From contig JALCDB010000003.1 in the NCBI GenBank assembly GCA_022641095.1, forward strand, positions 62,001-126,000: a stretch of 64,000 nt of DNA, in the 5' to 3' direction. The position numbers were made by a program, and so were the translations under genes. This document shows, in pieces, positions 17,478 through 26,745 of the stretch; the first letter of the stretch is position 1; each line of letters opens with the position of its first letter. This DNA is from Bacilli bacterium (GTDB lineage: Bacteria; Bacillota_I; Bacilli_A; RFN20; CAG-826). The notes below the pieces were generated by a model, which searched no databases, was not told where the DNA came from, and saw only the letters and a list, made by a program, of their open reading frames with translations.

Positions 17478-18719
17478 ATGGCCAACAAAGATCTTTCGAT
17501 CACGTTCATGGGGGTCAAGTTCCCCAATCCGTTTTGCTTGAGCGCATCTCCGGTCGGCAATTGCTACGACATGTGCGCGAAAGCCTATAAGACCGGGTGG
17601 GGCGGCGTGGTGTTCAAGACCATCGGCTTCTTCATCGCCGACGAGGTCTCGCCGCGTTTCGACAAACTCGCCAAGGAGGACACCCCGTTCGTCGGCTTCA
17701 AGAACATGGAGCAAATCGCCGAGCACCCTCTTGCGGACAATCTTCGCGACATCAGGGCGCTGAAGCGTGACTACCCAAGCAACGTCCTCATCGCCTCGAT
17801 CATGGGGGCCAACGAAAAGGAGTGGGAGGACCTCGCTCGCCTTGCCACCGAAGCCGGAGCCGACATGCTCGAGCTCAATTTCTCCTGCCCTCAGATGACC
17901 TCTCACGCGATGGGGAGCGACGTCGGCAGCGATCCGGAGTTGTGCAGGAAATACTGCGCGGCCGTCCGCCGCGGCAGCGCATTGCCGTTCATGGCCAAGA
18001 TGACCCCGAACATCACCGATATGGTTCCGGTGGCCAAGGCTTGCCTTGAAGGCGGGGCCAACGGCATCGCCGCCATCAATACCGTCAAGTCCATTTGCAA
18101 CGTCGATCTCGACAAAAAGATCGGCATGCCGATCGTTAATGGCAAATCGTCCATCAGCGGCTACAGCGGCAAGGCGGTCAAGCCGATCGCCCTCCGCTTC
18201 ATCCAGCAGATGCGCGAAGCCATGCCCAATCTCGAGATTTCGGGAATCGGTGGCATCGAGACCTGGGTCGACGCGGCGGAGTTTATCCTCCTCGGCGCCA
18301 AGACCTTGCAGGTGACCACCTCCGTCATGGAGTACGGCTACCGGATCGTCGAAGATATGAAAAACGGCCTTCAGCATTATATGGAGGAGCAGGGCGTCGA
18401 CCGTCTGGAGGATCTCGTCGGCTTAGCCAATAAGAGCATCATCCCGGCCGAGAAACTGGATCGCGATTACAAAGTCTATCCTTCGATCGACGAGGATCGC
18501 TGCGTCGGTTGCGGACGTTGCGTCGTCTCTTGCTACGATGGGGCCCACCAAGCCATGGAATGGGACAAGGACAAGCGCCGCCCGAAGTGCGACCACGACA
18601 AGTGCGTCGGTTGCCTTCTGTGCTCTCTCGTTTGCCCGGTCGGCGCCATCGGCAAAGGCGAGATCGAATTCAAGAAAGGCCGCCAGGGGAAGCGCAAAAA
18701 AGAGGATATCGTTCTCTGA
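17478..18719 (+). CDS. preA: NAD-dependent dihydropyrimidine dehydrogenase, subunit PreA
   Basis: Catalytic FMN subunit that reduces (or oxidises) uracil and thymine. The 413-residue protein is a dihydroorotate-dehydrogenase-type TIM barrel (LNFSCPQM active-site region at about residue 134; NTVKSI and [11 protein letters not shown]-phosphate loops) with a C-terminal ferredoxin domain carrying CVGCGRC and CVGCLLC motifs. Together with PreT it forms the pyrimidine reductase; the neighbouring purine permease and the uracil/xanthine permease at 31316 fit a nucleobase theme. A terminator follows the stop. Confidence 0.94.
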   Translation: MANKDLSITFMGVKFPNPFCLSASPVGNCYDMCAKAYKTGWGGVVFKTIGFFIADEVSPRFDKLAKEDTPFVGFKNMEQIAEHPLADNLRDIRALKRDYPSNVLIASIMGANEKEWEDLARLATEAGADMLELNFSCPQMTSHAMGSDVGSDPELCRKYCAAVRRGSALPFMAKMTPNITDMVPVAKACLEGGANGIAAINTVKSICNVDLDKKIGMPIVNGKSSISGYSGKAVKPIALRFIQQMREAMPNLEISGIGGIETWVDAAEFILLGAKTLQVTTSVMEYGYRIVEDMKNGLQHYMEEQGVDRLEDLVGLANKSIIPAEKLDRDYKVYPSIDEDRCVGCGRCVVSCYDGAHQAMEWDKDKRRPKCDHDKCVGCLLCSLVCPVGAIGKGEIEFKKGRQGKRKKEDIVL

Positions 18720-18733
18720 AACGGCTCATGGAG

Positions 18734-18766
18734 CCCCGTTGGATATTTATTTCAGCGGGGTTTTCA
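18734..18766 (+). terminator. Terminator after preA
   Basis: An eight-base-pair stem (18734-18741 with 18753-18760, one G-T pair) and an eleven-base loop followed by TTTT. Confidence 0.7.
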
Positions 18767-19132
18767 CACGGCTAAGACGATCACGAAAACCAAACCGACG
18801 AAACCTAAAAGCCCCCAAAACGAATACATGGACGAGACGTAGTAGCGGCGGGCGGCGAGATCGAAGTCGGCATAGTTTTTGGGCCCTTTCACCGACGAGG
18901 TGGAAATCAGCGCGTTTGGGTCGACGATACCGACGATCGTGACGGCGAGCCCAAGGACGATGACGAGAGCGAAGGCGATGTTGGCCAGCATCCATCCCGA
19001 AGAGCCGATCGCGTAGGCGAGGGCGAAAGCGGTGGCGAAGAGGGAAGCGTCGACGAGGAAGCAAGCCAGGTTGATCGCGAGGTGCCTCTTGTAGGAATCG
19101 ATGCGAAGTTTTTCGGATCCGTTCTTTTTCAT
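18764..19132 (-). CDS. Small membrane protein, 122 residues
   Basis: After a basic start of about 15 residues the protein has three hydrophobic segments (about residues 19-42, 47-68 and 102-120) separated by a polar loop, so most of it lies in the membrane. No family was recognised. It sits downstream of the MFS gene on the same strand with about 70 bases between, and could belong to the same transcript. Function unknown. Confidence 0.65.
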   Translation of the reverse strand: MKKNGSEKLRIDSYKRHLAINLACFLVDASLFATAFALAYAIGSSGWMLANIAFALVIVLGLAVTIVGIVDPNALISTSSVKGPKNYADFDLAARRYYVSSMYSFWGLLGFVGLVFVIVLAV

Positions 19133-19203
19133 TGCCTATCCATTGTAACGGAACGCGAAGGGAACGATAGAGAAAAAAGCCTTCGGTTTTCTCTAGGGGA
19201 CGG

Positions 19204-20679
19204 CTATTCCTGCGTGACCGCCTTGTCGATGTCGGCGCCTTTGGTTTCCTTGACTTTGCCCATAAGGAAGACGAGGGAAAGGATGAAGCAAGGGATGGCA
19301 AGGCAAATCGAGAAGAGGCCGATGTAGGATGATGGCATTTTGAAAACCTTGAGGGCTATGGATCCCAAGCCTTGGCTCGCGACCATGCCGATGCCATAGA
19401 ACATCGTTTGGGCCGACATGATGGAGGCGCGCAGGTTCGTCGGGGCGCTTTCTCCGGTCATGAGGATGAGCGTGTCGCCGTTGCTCCAGTACGCCCCTAA
19501 GAAAAGGCCTATGAGCAAGCCAAGGGCGAATTCGTTCCACTGGAGGTAAGCCCCCAGAACGAACAGGCTGAGCGAGACGATGGTGATCGCCAAAAGGGTT
19601 ATGGACGTGATTTTGCGCCCGACTTTGTCGCTTAGGAAGCCATAGGCGAAAACGATAAGAGCCGCCGTGATCGGATACATGAAAAGGGCGTTCGTCGTTT
19701 GGGCGCCCGTGAATCCCGCGGCGTCGAGGATAGGCGAGTACTCGCTCGTGATCCATCGCGACAAAGTGAAAAGGATCGTGACGATGAAAATCCAGCGGAG
19801 TTGCTTGCCGCCCCAGCCGTACCTGACCGCGGCGAAAAAACCGCCCTGCTTTTTGGACTGATCCTTTTTCTCTTTGGCGATCGATAGGCGCTCCGCGGGC
19901 GAGAGTTTGAGGAACCTCATGCGCGATTCGATGAAAGGATCGGTTTCGCGGGCGAAGAAGCAAAGGAAAAAACTGACGGCGGCGCCTATGCAGGCTGGGA
20001 TCAGGAAAACCATCCTCCAACCGTTGCCGAGCGAGTCGATGAAGAGGTAACGGCCAAGGGGGATCAGAAGAAGCCCGAGTTCGGCGGTGCCTTTGACGCC
20101 GCTATAGATGGAGCCGCGCTTTTCCTTCGGGGCCGACTCGAAGATATAGACGATTTGCTCATCGGGCGTCACGAAGAAACGGATGACGCAGAAGCCGAGG
20201 ATGTAAACCGCGAGGTTGGGGCCCCATAAGCACAGAAGCAGGCCTCCGACCATGCCGATCGTGTTGGCGATGAGGAATGGCTTGCGGCCGAAGCGGTCGG
20301 CCAAGGCTTTGTAGAAGAAACCGATGACCAACAAAATGTTGGCGACCATTTCCATGGTGCTGAAAGTGCCTAAGCCGTTCGAGGTCTCCTCGCTCATGAG
20401 ATGAGGGTCGGAACTCGTGAGGAAAAAGGAGGAAACGGCCTCGTTCACTATGCCATTATGGATTCCGGTGGCCACCTCATCGACGATGTAAACGAGGCAA
20501 AGGAAGAAAATCAGATACCATAAGTATCCTTTTCCTTTGGGCCGGGCCTTCTCTTTCTCCAACCGTTTCATTTCGCGGGCCTCGCTGGCGAAGCGGCGCT
20601 TCTCCTTGGTTTCCTCGCGTTCCCTCTTCTTGGCTTCCGCAGCCAAACGCCGCCGTTCTTTCTCTTCGGGGGTGCCCAT
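19204..20679 (-). CDS. MFS transporter with a long charged N-terminus
   Basis: A 491-residue major facilitator superfamily transporter with about twelve membrane segments. The loop 2-3 signature appears as ADRFGRKPFL and its partner in the second half as SDKVGRKITS, and the first half has KEKRGSIYSGVKG. Residues 1-45 are almost all Glu, Lys and Arg and should form a cytoplasmic helix, which is unusual for the family. The ATG at 20679 follows AGAGGAAT. An in-frame extension to 20817 has no start signal. The substrate is not predictable. Confidence 0.85.
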   Translation of the reverse strand: MGTPEEKERRRLAAEAKKREREETKEKRRFASEAREMKRLEKEKARPKGKGYLWYLIFFLCLVYIVDEVATGIHNGIVNEAVSSFFLTSSDPHLMSEETSNGLGTFSTMEMVANILLVIGFFYKALADRFGRKPFLIANTIGMVGGLLLCLWGPNLAVYILGFCVIRFFVTPDEQIVYIFESAPKEKRGSIYSGVKGTAELGLLLIPLGRYLFIDSLGNGWRMVFLIPACIGAAVSFFLCFFARETDPFIESRMRFLKLSPAERLSIAKEKKDQSKKQGGFFAAVRYGWGGKQLRWIFIVTILFTLSRWITSEYSPILDAAGFTGAQTTNALFMYPITAALIVFAYGFLSDKVGRKITSITLLAITIVSLSLFVLGAYLQWNEFALGLLIGLFLGAYWSNGDTLILMTGESAPTNLRASIMSAQTMFYGIGMVASQGLGSIALKVFKMPSSYIGLFSICLAIPCFILSLVFLMGKVKETKGADIDKAVTQE

Positions 20680-20838
20680 AAGGTTATTCCTCTTTTCAAT
20701 CAGTCTACGACCCGCGGGAAACCTTTGAAAGCCGAAATCGGAGGCGAGTGAGGTCGCGCGCTTTTTTCGGGAGCGCAAACGCTTTGGCGATTTTTCTGCC
20801 GACATACCGGTTTTCATGGAAACGCTTTCAATAAACTT

Positions 20839-20856
20839 ATCGGTAATTGTACTGAT
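20839..20856. repeat. Operator-like palindrome 1 upstream of adhE
   Basis: ATCGGTA-ATTG-TACTGAT, an inverted repeat with one mismatch. It is one of three related sites (with 20890-20909 and 20949-20964) in the adhE upstream region and lies about 110 bases before the transcription start. Confidence 0.55.
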
Positions 20857-20889
20857 ATTAAGCCAGTCCTCATCGGCATTATATTTAAT

Positions 20890-20909
20890 ATCGGTAAAAG
20901 TGTACTGAA
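20890..20909. repeat. Operator-like palindrome 2 upstream of adhE
   Basis: ATCGGTA, a six-base spacer and TACTGAA. The left half is identical to site 1, and the site ends five bases before the -35 box. Confidence 0.55.
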
Positions 20910-20914
20910 ACCTA

Positions 20915-20943
20915 TTGATTTTAATGACGTCAGCCCATAGAAT
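20915..20943 (+). promoter_or_regulatory. Promoter of adhE-hfs operon
   Basis: TTGATT (20915-20920), 17 bases, TAGAAT (20938-20943). The start point should be near 20950, exactly inside palindrome 3. Confidence 0.7.
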
Positions 20944-20948
20944 GTGGC

Positions 20949-20964
20949 CGGTAAAATATTACCG
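20949..20964. repeat. Operator-like palindrome 3 at the adhE transcription start
   Basis: CGGTAA-AATA-TTACCG, a perfect six-base inverted repeat that overlaps the predicted start of transcription and precedes the Shine-Dalgarno sequence AAGGAG. Its place suits a repressor. The bound protein is not known from sequence; it does not match the Rex consensus TTGTGAA...TTCACAA. Confidence 0.65.
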
Positions 20965-20982
20965 ATAAATAAGGAGAGAAAT

Positions 20983-23613
20983 ATGAGCGAAAAAAACGAA
21001 GCGCCCGTCGACGAAGCCGCGGCTGCGAAAGCGGAAGTGGATGAGTTGGTCAGGAAGGGTTTGACGGCCCTTGGCCAATTTGAATCTTTCAATCAGGAGC
21101 AGATCGATTACATCGTCGCCAAGATGTCCGTCGCCGGACTCGACAAGCACGGTTTCTTGGCCCGCAAGGCCATCGAGGAGACCCATCGCGGCGTCTTTGA
21201 GGACAAGGCGACGAAGAACCTTTTCGCCTGCGAATATGTCGTGAACAACATGCGTCACCTCAAGACCGTGGGCGTCATTTCGGAGAACCCGGTCACCGGC
21301 ATCACCGAAATCGCCGAACCCGTCGGCGTCATCGCCGGCATCACCCCGGTCACGAACCCGACCTCGACCGTCATTTTCAAATCGCTCATCTCGTTGAAGA
21401 CGAGGAACCCCATCATCTTCGCCTTCCATCCGAAAGCCCAGGAGTGCTCGAAGGCCGCCGCCCTCGTCATGCGCGAGGCCGCCGTCGCGGCCGGGGCCCC
21501 CGAGAATTGCATCCAATGGATCGAGCATCCTTCGATGGACGCCACGACCGCGCTCATGCAGCACCCCGGCGTCGCCACCATCCTCGCTACAGGAGGCAAC
21601 TCCATGGTCAAAGCCGCCTATAGTTGCGGCAAGCCGGCGTTGGGCGTCGGCGCCGGCAACGTCCCGTGCTACATCAACGCCTCATGCGACCAGGATCAAA
21701 CCGTCAACGACGTCGTCCTTTCGAAGAATTTCGACAACGGCATGATCTGCGCCAGCGAATCGGCCGTCTTCGTCGACGAGGCGATATACGAGGCGATGAA
21801 AGGGAAGTTCGCTCGTTTCCACGTCTATTTCGCCTCAAAGGAGGAAAAGGCCAAACTCGAAAAATTCATGTTCGGCTACTCCCGCGGGGAAAAAGGCGTC
21901 GAATCGGCGCGGTTGAACCCCGACGTGGCCGGAATGTCGCCCGCCTGGATCGCCGAGAGGAGCGGTTTTCCCGTTCCGAAGAAGACGGCGATCATCGCGG
22001 TGGAACTCAAGGACGTCGGGCCCGAGGAGCCGCTTTCGCGCGAGAAACTGTCGCCTGTTCTTGGCTTTTACAAAGTCAAGGGCCCGGAAGAGGGTTTCGC
22101 GATGGCTGAGAGGATGCTGGAATTCGGCGGGTTGGGCCACAGCGCCGCGATCCACTGCAAGGAGCAGGCAATGGCCGACGCCTATGGGGACAAGGTCAAG
22201 GCCCTTCGCGTCATCTGGAATTCCCCGTCCACCTTCGGCGGAATCGGCAACGTCTACAATTCGTTCTTGCCCTCGCTCACTTTGGGCTGCGGCTCCTATG
22301 GCCGCAACTCCGTCGGCGGTAACGTCAGCGCCATCAACCTGCTGAATATCAAAAAAGTCGGCAAAAGGAGAAACACCATGCAATGGTTCAAGGTTCCGCA
22401 GAAGATCTATTTCGAACGCAACAGCATCCAATACCTCCGTTCGTGCAAGGAGGTTGGCAAGGTTTTCATCGTCACCGACCATTCGATGGTGGAGTTGGGG
22501 TTCCTCAACAAAATCATCGATGAGCTGAATCTCCGTCGCAACCCCGTGACTTATCAGTTGTTCGCCGAGGTCGAGCCGGATCCCGACATCACGACCGTTC
22601 GCCGCGGCGTCGAGCTTATGGACACCTTCAAGCCCGACACCATCATCGCCCTCGGCGGCGGTTCCTCGATGGACGCCGCGAAGGCGATGTGGATCTTCTA
22701 CGAGCACCCCGAAGTCAATTTCGACGACCTCAAAGAGAAATTCATGGACATCCGCAAACGCGCTTTCAAATATCCGGAGCTTGGCCGCAAGAGCAAGCTC
22801 ATCTGCATCCCGACGACTTCCGGGACCGGCAGCGAAGTCTCGCCTTTCGCCGTCATCAGCGACAAGGCCCATGGCAAGAAATACCCGCTGACCGATTACT
22901 CGCTTACCCCTTCCATCGCCATCGTCGATCCGGAATTCACGACCAACTTGCCAGCCAAGTCGACCGCCTATACCGGCATGGACGTCCTCACCCACGCCAT
23001 CGAGGCCTACACCTCCGTCATGGCGAGCGACTACACCGACGGCCTTGCCCTCGAGGCGATCAAGCTAGTCTTCGCCTATCTGCCGCGCGCCGTCAAAGAC
23101 GGCAAGCATGACCTCAAAGCCCGTGAGAAGATGCATAACGCGGCGACGATCGCCGGCATGGCCTTCGCCAACGCCTTCCTTGGCCTCTGCCACAGTCTGG
23201 CCCATAAACTCGGCGCCGAATACCATTTAATCCATGGGCAAACCTGCGCCATCCTCCTTCCCCACGTCATCCGCTATAACGGCGTCGCTCCGACCAAACT
23301 CAGCGTCTGGCCGAAGTACGAGGAGTACCAATGCGACGAGAAGTATCTCGAAATCTGCAACGTTCTCGGCTTGGGGGCCAAGGGCAAGGCGGATGCCGCG
23401 GAGGTCCTTTCCGAGGCCGTCATGGCTTTAGGCAAGGAAGTCGGCATCGACATGAATTTCCAAAGTCTCGTCCCAGACGAGAAACTATGGGATAATAACC
23501 TCGAAAAGATTTCCTACCTCGCTTATGAGGACCAGTGCACCCCGGCCAATCCGCGGGTTCCGCTCGTCGTCGACATGGAGGGGATCCTCAAAAAAGCCTA
23601 TAAGGGGAATTGA
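20983..23613 (+). CDS. adhE: Bifunctional acetaldehyde-CoA/alcohol dehydrogenase
   Basis: Reduces acetyl-CoA to acetaldehyde and then to ethanol with two NADH. The 876-residue protein has an N-terminal aldehyde dehydrogenase domain (catalytic Cys in FDNGMICASE near residue 255) and a C-terminal iron-dependent alcohol dehydrogenase domain with GGGSSMDAAK and the iron-binding His set in GLCHSLAHKLGAEYH. The ATG at 20983 has AAGGAGAG upstream. It leads directly into the hydrogenase genes, four bases before the next start, so ethanol and H2 formation are encoded in one operon under the same operators. Confidence 0.97.
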   Translation: MSEKNEAPVDEAAAAKAEVDELVRKGLTALGQFESFNQEQIDYIVAKMSVAGLDKHGFLARKAIEETHRGVFEDKATKNLFACEYVVNNMRHLKTVGVISENPVTGITEIAEPVGVIAGITPVTNPTSTVIFKSLISLKTRNPIIFAFHPKAQECSKAAALVMREAAVAAGAPENCIQWIEHPSMDATTALMQHPGVATILATGGNSMVKAAYSCGKPALGVGAGNVPCYINASCDQDQTVNDVVLSKNFDNGMICASESAVFVDEAIYEAMKGKFARFHVYFASKEEKAKLEKFMFGYSRGEKGVESARLNPDVAGMSPAWIAERSGFPVPKKTAIIAVELKDVGPEEPLSREKLSPVLGFYKVKGPEEGFAMAERMLEFGGLGHSAAIHCKEQAMADAYGDKVKALRVIWNSPSTFGGIGNVYNSFLPSLTLGCGSYGRNSVGGNVSAINLLNIKKVGKRRNTMQWFKVPQKIYFERNSIQYLRSCKEVGKVFIVTDHSMVELGFLNKIIDELNLRRNPVTYQLFAEVEPDPDITTVRRGVELMDTFKPDTIIALGGGSSMDAAKAMWIFYEHPEVNFDDLKEKFMDIRKRAFKYPELGRKSKLICIPTTSGTGSEVSPFAVISDKAHGKKYPLTDYSLTPSIAIVDPEFTTNLPAKSTAYTGMDVLTHAIEAYTSVMASDYTDGLALEAIKLVFAYLPRAVKDGKHDLKAREKMHNAATIAGMAFANAFLGLCHSLAHKLGAEYHLIHGQTCAILLPHVIRYNGVAPTKLSVWPKYEEYQCDEKYLEICNVLGLGAKGKADAAEVLSEAVMALGKEVGIDMNFQSLVPDEKLWDNNLEKISYLAYEDQCTPANPRVPLVVDMEGILKKAYKGN

Positions 23614-23616
23614 CCT

Positions 23617-23871
23617 ATGGTAAATGTCAGCATCTGCGTCGGCAGTTCGTGTCACCTCAAGGGATCCTTCGACGTCATCGAAGGGTTCCGCAAAGAGGTC
23701 GCGGATCGCCATCTGGAGAGGAAGGTCGAACTGAAGGCCGCGTTCTGCTTAGGCAAATGCGCCTTTGACGGCGTCACCATCCAGGTCAACGACAAAATCA
23801 TCACCGGCGTCACGAAGGACAACCTGCCTTCCGTTTTCGCCTCGGAGGTCCTTCCCCTCGTGGAGGCCTAA
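23617..23871 (+). CDS. Thioredoxin-fold [2Fe-2S] protein (NuoE/HfsA-like)
   Basis: An 84-residue protein with four Cys at 7, 12, 44 and 48, the spacing of thioredoxin-like [2Fe-2S] ferredoxins such as the C-terminal half of NuoE and hydrogenase small subunits. It probably carries electrons to or from the sensory hydrogenase that starts one base after its stop. Its place at the head of the hydrogenase genes resembles the hfs operon of Thermoanaerobacterium. It is shorter than full NuoE and lacks the helical N-terminal part. Confidence 0.85.
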   Translation: MVNVSICVGSSCHLKGSFDVIEGFRKEVADRHLERKVELKAAFCLGKCAFDGVTIQVNDKIITGVTKDNLPSVFASEVLPLVEA

Positions 23872-23872
23872 G

Positions 23873-25564
23873 ATGAGCACAGCCCTCACGAGCCGGGAGA
23901 ACGACTGCCGCAGCTGCTACAAGTGCATCCGCGTCTGCCCGACCAAAAGCATTTCCTTCCGCAACGGCCAAGCCTCGATCATCGCTGGGGAATGCGTCAT
24001 GTGCGGGGCGTGCTATCTCGCTTGTCCCCAATCCTGCAAAGTCATCCGCGACGACACCTCGAAAGCCCTGGATCTCATCGCCATGGGCCACGCCATCGCC
24101 TCGGTGGCCCCTTCTTTCCTCGCGGCCTTCCCGGGCTGCGATTTCGCCTCGGTCAAGGAGGCTTTACGGAAACTCGGCTTCCTCGACGCCGAAGAGACGG
24201 CCATCGGGGCCACGATCGTCAAAAGGCAATACGACGATCTCTGCGACGACGGGAAGCACGACATTATCATCTCAACCTGCTGCCATTCGCTTAATTTGCT
24301 CGTGGAGAAGCACTATCCGGACGCCGCTAAATACCTAGCCCCGGTCCTTTCGCCGATGCTGGCCCATGGGCAGGACATCAAGCGGCGCCATCCCGGCGCC
24401 AAGGTCGTTTTCCTAGGGCCTTGCATCAGCAAGAAGGGCGAAATCGAGATGTATCCCGATTACGTCGATTGCGTGCTGACTTTCATTGAGCTGAGGAATC
24501 TTTTGGAAAAGAAGGGAATCACCGTGGGGCCCGCCAAAAAAGGCTCGGAAAAGGAAGAGAAGAGCCGAGCCCGGCTCTTCCCGATCGACGACGGGATCCT
24601 CCTCACGATGAAGCGGGACAACCCCGATTTCGCGTATCTGTCCGTATCCGGGATGGAAAATTGCATCGCCGCGCTCAAGGATATTCTCTCAGGGAAAATC
24701 CATCACGCTTTCCTGGAGATGTCCTCCTGCGGCGGCAGCTGCATCAACGGGCCCGCCCTTTCCTCCCCCCATTCCCCCATAAAGAGCAACCTCGAGATCC
24801 GCCGTTCGGCGGGCCGCGAGGATTTCTCGGTCCACTCCTATGCCTCCGCGGAGCTCAGCAAGCGCCTTCCGGCCTTCAGCGTCGCTTCGCTTGAACCAAA
24901 CGAGAAGGAAATAAAGAAGGTTTTGGCCCAAATCGGCAAAACCGAAAAAAAGGACGAGCTCAATTGCTCCAGTTGCGGCTATGCGACTTGCCGTGACAAG
25001 GCCATTGCCGTCATTAAGGGCAAGGCCTCGCTTGAGATGTGCCTGCCTTATCTTATGGACAAGGCCAGGAGTTTTTCGAACAACATCGTCGAAGGCAGCG
25101 ACAACGCGATCGTCGTGACCGACGAAAGGCTGAGGATCCAACTCGCGAACGCTTCGTTCGCCCATTTGGTCAAGACCGGCGATTCCAAAGGGCTTGTCGG
25201 CACTTCGATCGACACGTATCTCGACAGCGGCCTTTTTTCCCTCGCCCTAGGCGGGGAAGCGACCAAGAACAGGAAAGTCTACCTCGGCCAATACGGGGCC
25301 TACGTCGAGGCGACGGTCTCCTTTGACCCCCACTTCCATATCGTCATCGCGGTCCTTCGCGACGTGACGCGGCTTGAGGAGGAACGCAAAAAAGAGGAGG
25401 CGGCCGCTCAGGAGACGAGCCGCGTCACGGCCGAAGTCATCGAAAAGAACATGCGGGCGGTTCAGGAAATCGCCTCGCTCCTCGGGCAAAGCGCCGCCGA
25501 GACGAAAGTGGCGCTCACGGCCTTAGAAAAGGCGCTTAACAAAGGCAAAGGCCACGATGAGTGA
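23873..25564 (+). CDS. Sensory [FeFe]-hydrogenase with PAS domain (HfsB-like, group C)
   Basis: A 563-residue regulatory hydrogenase. In order: two 4Fe-4S motifs (C12-C22 and C41-C51), an H-cluster domain with ligands in STCCHS (136-137), GPCISKKGE (184) and SSCGGSC (286, 290), a further 4Fe-4S domain (C365, C368, C373, C390), a PAS domain (about 400-505) and a coiled-coil tail. The first H-cluster loop has CCH where catalytic enzymes have CCP. Such group C proteins are thought to sense H2 or redox and signal through a partner. The partner is probably the phosphatase whose start overlaps the end of this gene by eight bases. Confidence 0.9.
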   Translation: MSTALTSRENDCRSCYKCIRVCPTKSISFRNGQASIIAGECVMCGACYLACPQSCKVIRDDTSKALDLIAMGHAIASVAPSFLAAFPGCDFASVKEALRKLGFLDAEETAIGATIVKRQYDDLCDDGKHDIIISTCCHSLNLLVEKHYPDAAKYLAPVLSPMLAHGQDIKRRHPGAKVVFLGPCISKKGEIEMYPDYVDCVLTFIELRNLLEKKGITVGPAKKGSEKEEKSRARLFPIDDGILLTMKRDNPDFAYLSVSGMENCIAALKDILSGKIHHAFLEMSSCGGSCINGPALSSPHSPIKSNLEIRRSAGREDFSVHSYASAELSKRLPAFSVASLEPNEKEIKKVLAQIGKTEKKDELNCSSCGYATCRDKAIAVIKGKASLEMCLPYLMDKARSFSNNIVEGSDNAIVVTDERLRIQLANASFAHLVKTGDSKGLVGTSIDTYLDSGLFSLALGGEATKNRKVYLGQYGAYVEATVSFDPHFHIVIAVLRDVTRLEEERKKEEAAAQETSRVTAEVIEKNMRAVQEIASLLGQSAAETKVALTALEKALNKGKGHDE

Positions 25565-26729
25565 ATGCGTTCTCGAAAGCGGATACCTCTCCGTCAACAA
25601 GCGCGGCGAGGAACTTTGCGGCGATCACGTGGAGATCAAGCGCAAGGATAACGGCGAGCAATTGCTCGTCCTCGCGGATGGGCTCGGCTCGGGCGTCAGG
25701 GCCAACATTCTCGCGACCCTCACCTCCTCGATGCTCTCGACGATGATCGACGGCGGCCTTTCGCTGAAGGAATCGGTCGAAAGCCTGACTCGGACGCTGC
25801 CCGTAGCGACCGATCGCGGCAACGTGGCGTACAGCACCTTCACTTTGGTGCGAGCTCGGAACGACAGCCTCCTTATCTACAATTACGACAATCCCGAGCC
25901 GATTCTTCTGCGAAACCAGAAAGAGCGGAAGATCGATTGGCTGAGCGCGAGCCTCGAGGGGAAGAAGGTCTGTTTCGCGGCTTTCCCGTTTTTGGAGGGC
26001 GACGAGCTCGCGATCGTGAGCGACGGGGCGGTTTACGCGGGGGTGGGGGAATCCCTCAACTTCGGTTGGACCCGAAACGAGATCGCCCGATATCTCGAAG
26101 GGGTGGCCCTTCCCAGCGTCAGCGCCAAAAACGTCGCCAAAATCCTCATCGATCGCTGCGTGAACCTTTATAATGGCGAACCGGGCGACGACACGACCGC
26201 CCTCATCGTGAAGAAGCGGCCCGTCAGCCGGGTCAACGTCTTCGTGGGCCCGCCGACGAACCCCGACGACGACGGCAAAGTCCTCGCGGCTTATTTCGCC
26301 CAAAGCGGCCGGCACATCGTTTGCGGCGGCACGAGCGCCAAAATCGTCTCGCGTTGCCTCAAGAAGCCGATCAAGGCTTCGCTTGCCTACTTCGATAAGG
26401 ACATCCCCCCGACGAGCGCCATCGAGGGCGTCGATCTCGTGACGGAGGGCATCATAACCCTCAATAGGCTCAACGAGATCGGCAAAGACTATTTGTCTCA
26501 GGACGACGATTACTTCAATTGGGTTTATCGGCAAGACGGGGCTTCCCTTCTCGCCAAAGCGCTTTTCGAGGAGGCCACAGACGTCAGTTTCTACGTCGGT
26601 TGCGCGGTAAACCCGGCCCATCAGGACCCCCGTTACAGTATCTCCATCTCGACGAAGATGCAGATTGTCGACGAACTGACAAAAATCTTGAAGGCGATGG
26701 ACAAGCGCGTCCGCGTCGCCTATTTCTAA
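25557..26729 (+). CDS. PP2C/SpoIIE-type protein phosphatase (HfsC-like)
   Basis: A 390-residue cytoplasmic Ser/Thr phosphatase. The metal-binding residues of the SpoIIE family are seen as CGDH (about 21-24), LADGLGSG (39-46), SDGAVY (near 157) and GDDTT (near 209). Residues 225-390 form a second domain of unknown role. It is translationally coupled to the PAS hydrogenase and precedes the catalytic hydrogenase, the same order as hfsB-hfsC-hfsD in Thermoanaerobacterium. A signal path from sensor hydrogenase through dephosphorylation to gene control is inferred; the target protein is not encoded nearby. Confidence 0.88.
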   Translation: MSECVLESGYLSVNKRGEELCGDHVEIKRKDNGEQLLVLADGLGSGVRANILATLTSSMLSTMIDGGLSLKESVESLTRTLPVATDRGNVAYSTFTLVRARNDSLLIYNYDNPEPILLRNQKERKIDWLSASLEGKKVCFAAFPFLEGDELAIVSDGAVYAGVGESLNFGWTRNEIARYLEGVALPSVSAKNVAKILIDRCVNLYNGEPGDDTTALIVKKRPVSRVNVFVGPPTNPDDDGKVLAAYFAQSGRHIVCGGTSAKIVSRCLKKPIKASLAYFDKDIPPTSAIEGVDLVTEGIITLNRLNEIGKDYLSQDDDYFNWVYRQDGASLLAKALFEEATDVSFYVGCAVNPAHQDPRYSISISTKMQIVDELTKILKAMDKRVRVAYF

Positions 26730-26745
26730 AAGGAGGGCAACCGCC

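Noticed and set aside
20680-20817. Longer N-terminus for the MFS transporter
   Set aside because: The extra 46 residues have no start signal and are not protein-like; ATG 20679 has AGAGGAAT at the right distance.
20839-20964. Rex binding sites at adhE
   Set aside because: The half-sites are CGGTA/TACCG, not the TTGTGAA/TTCACAA of Rex.
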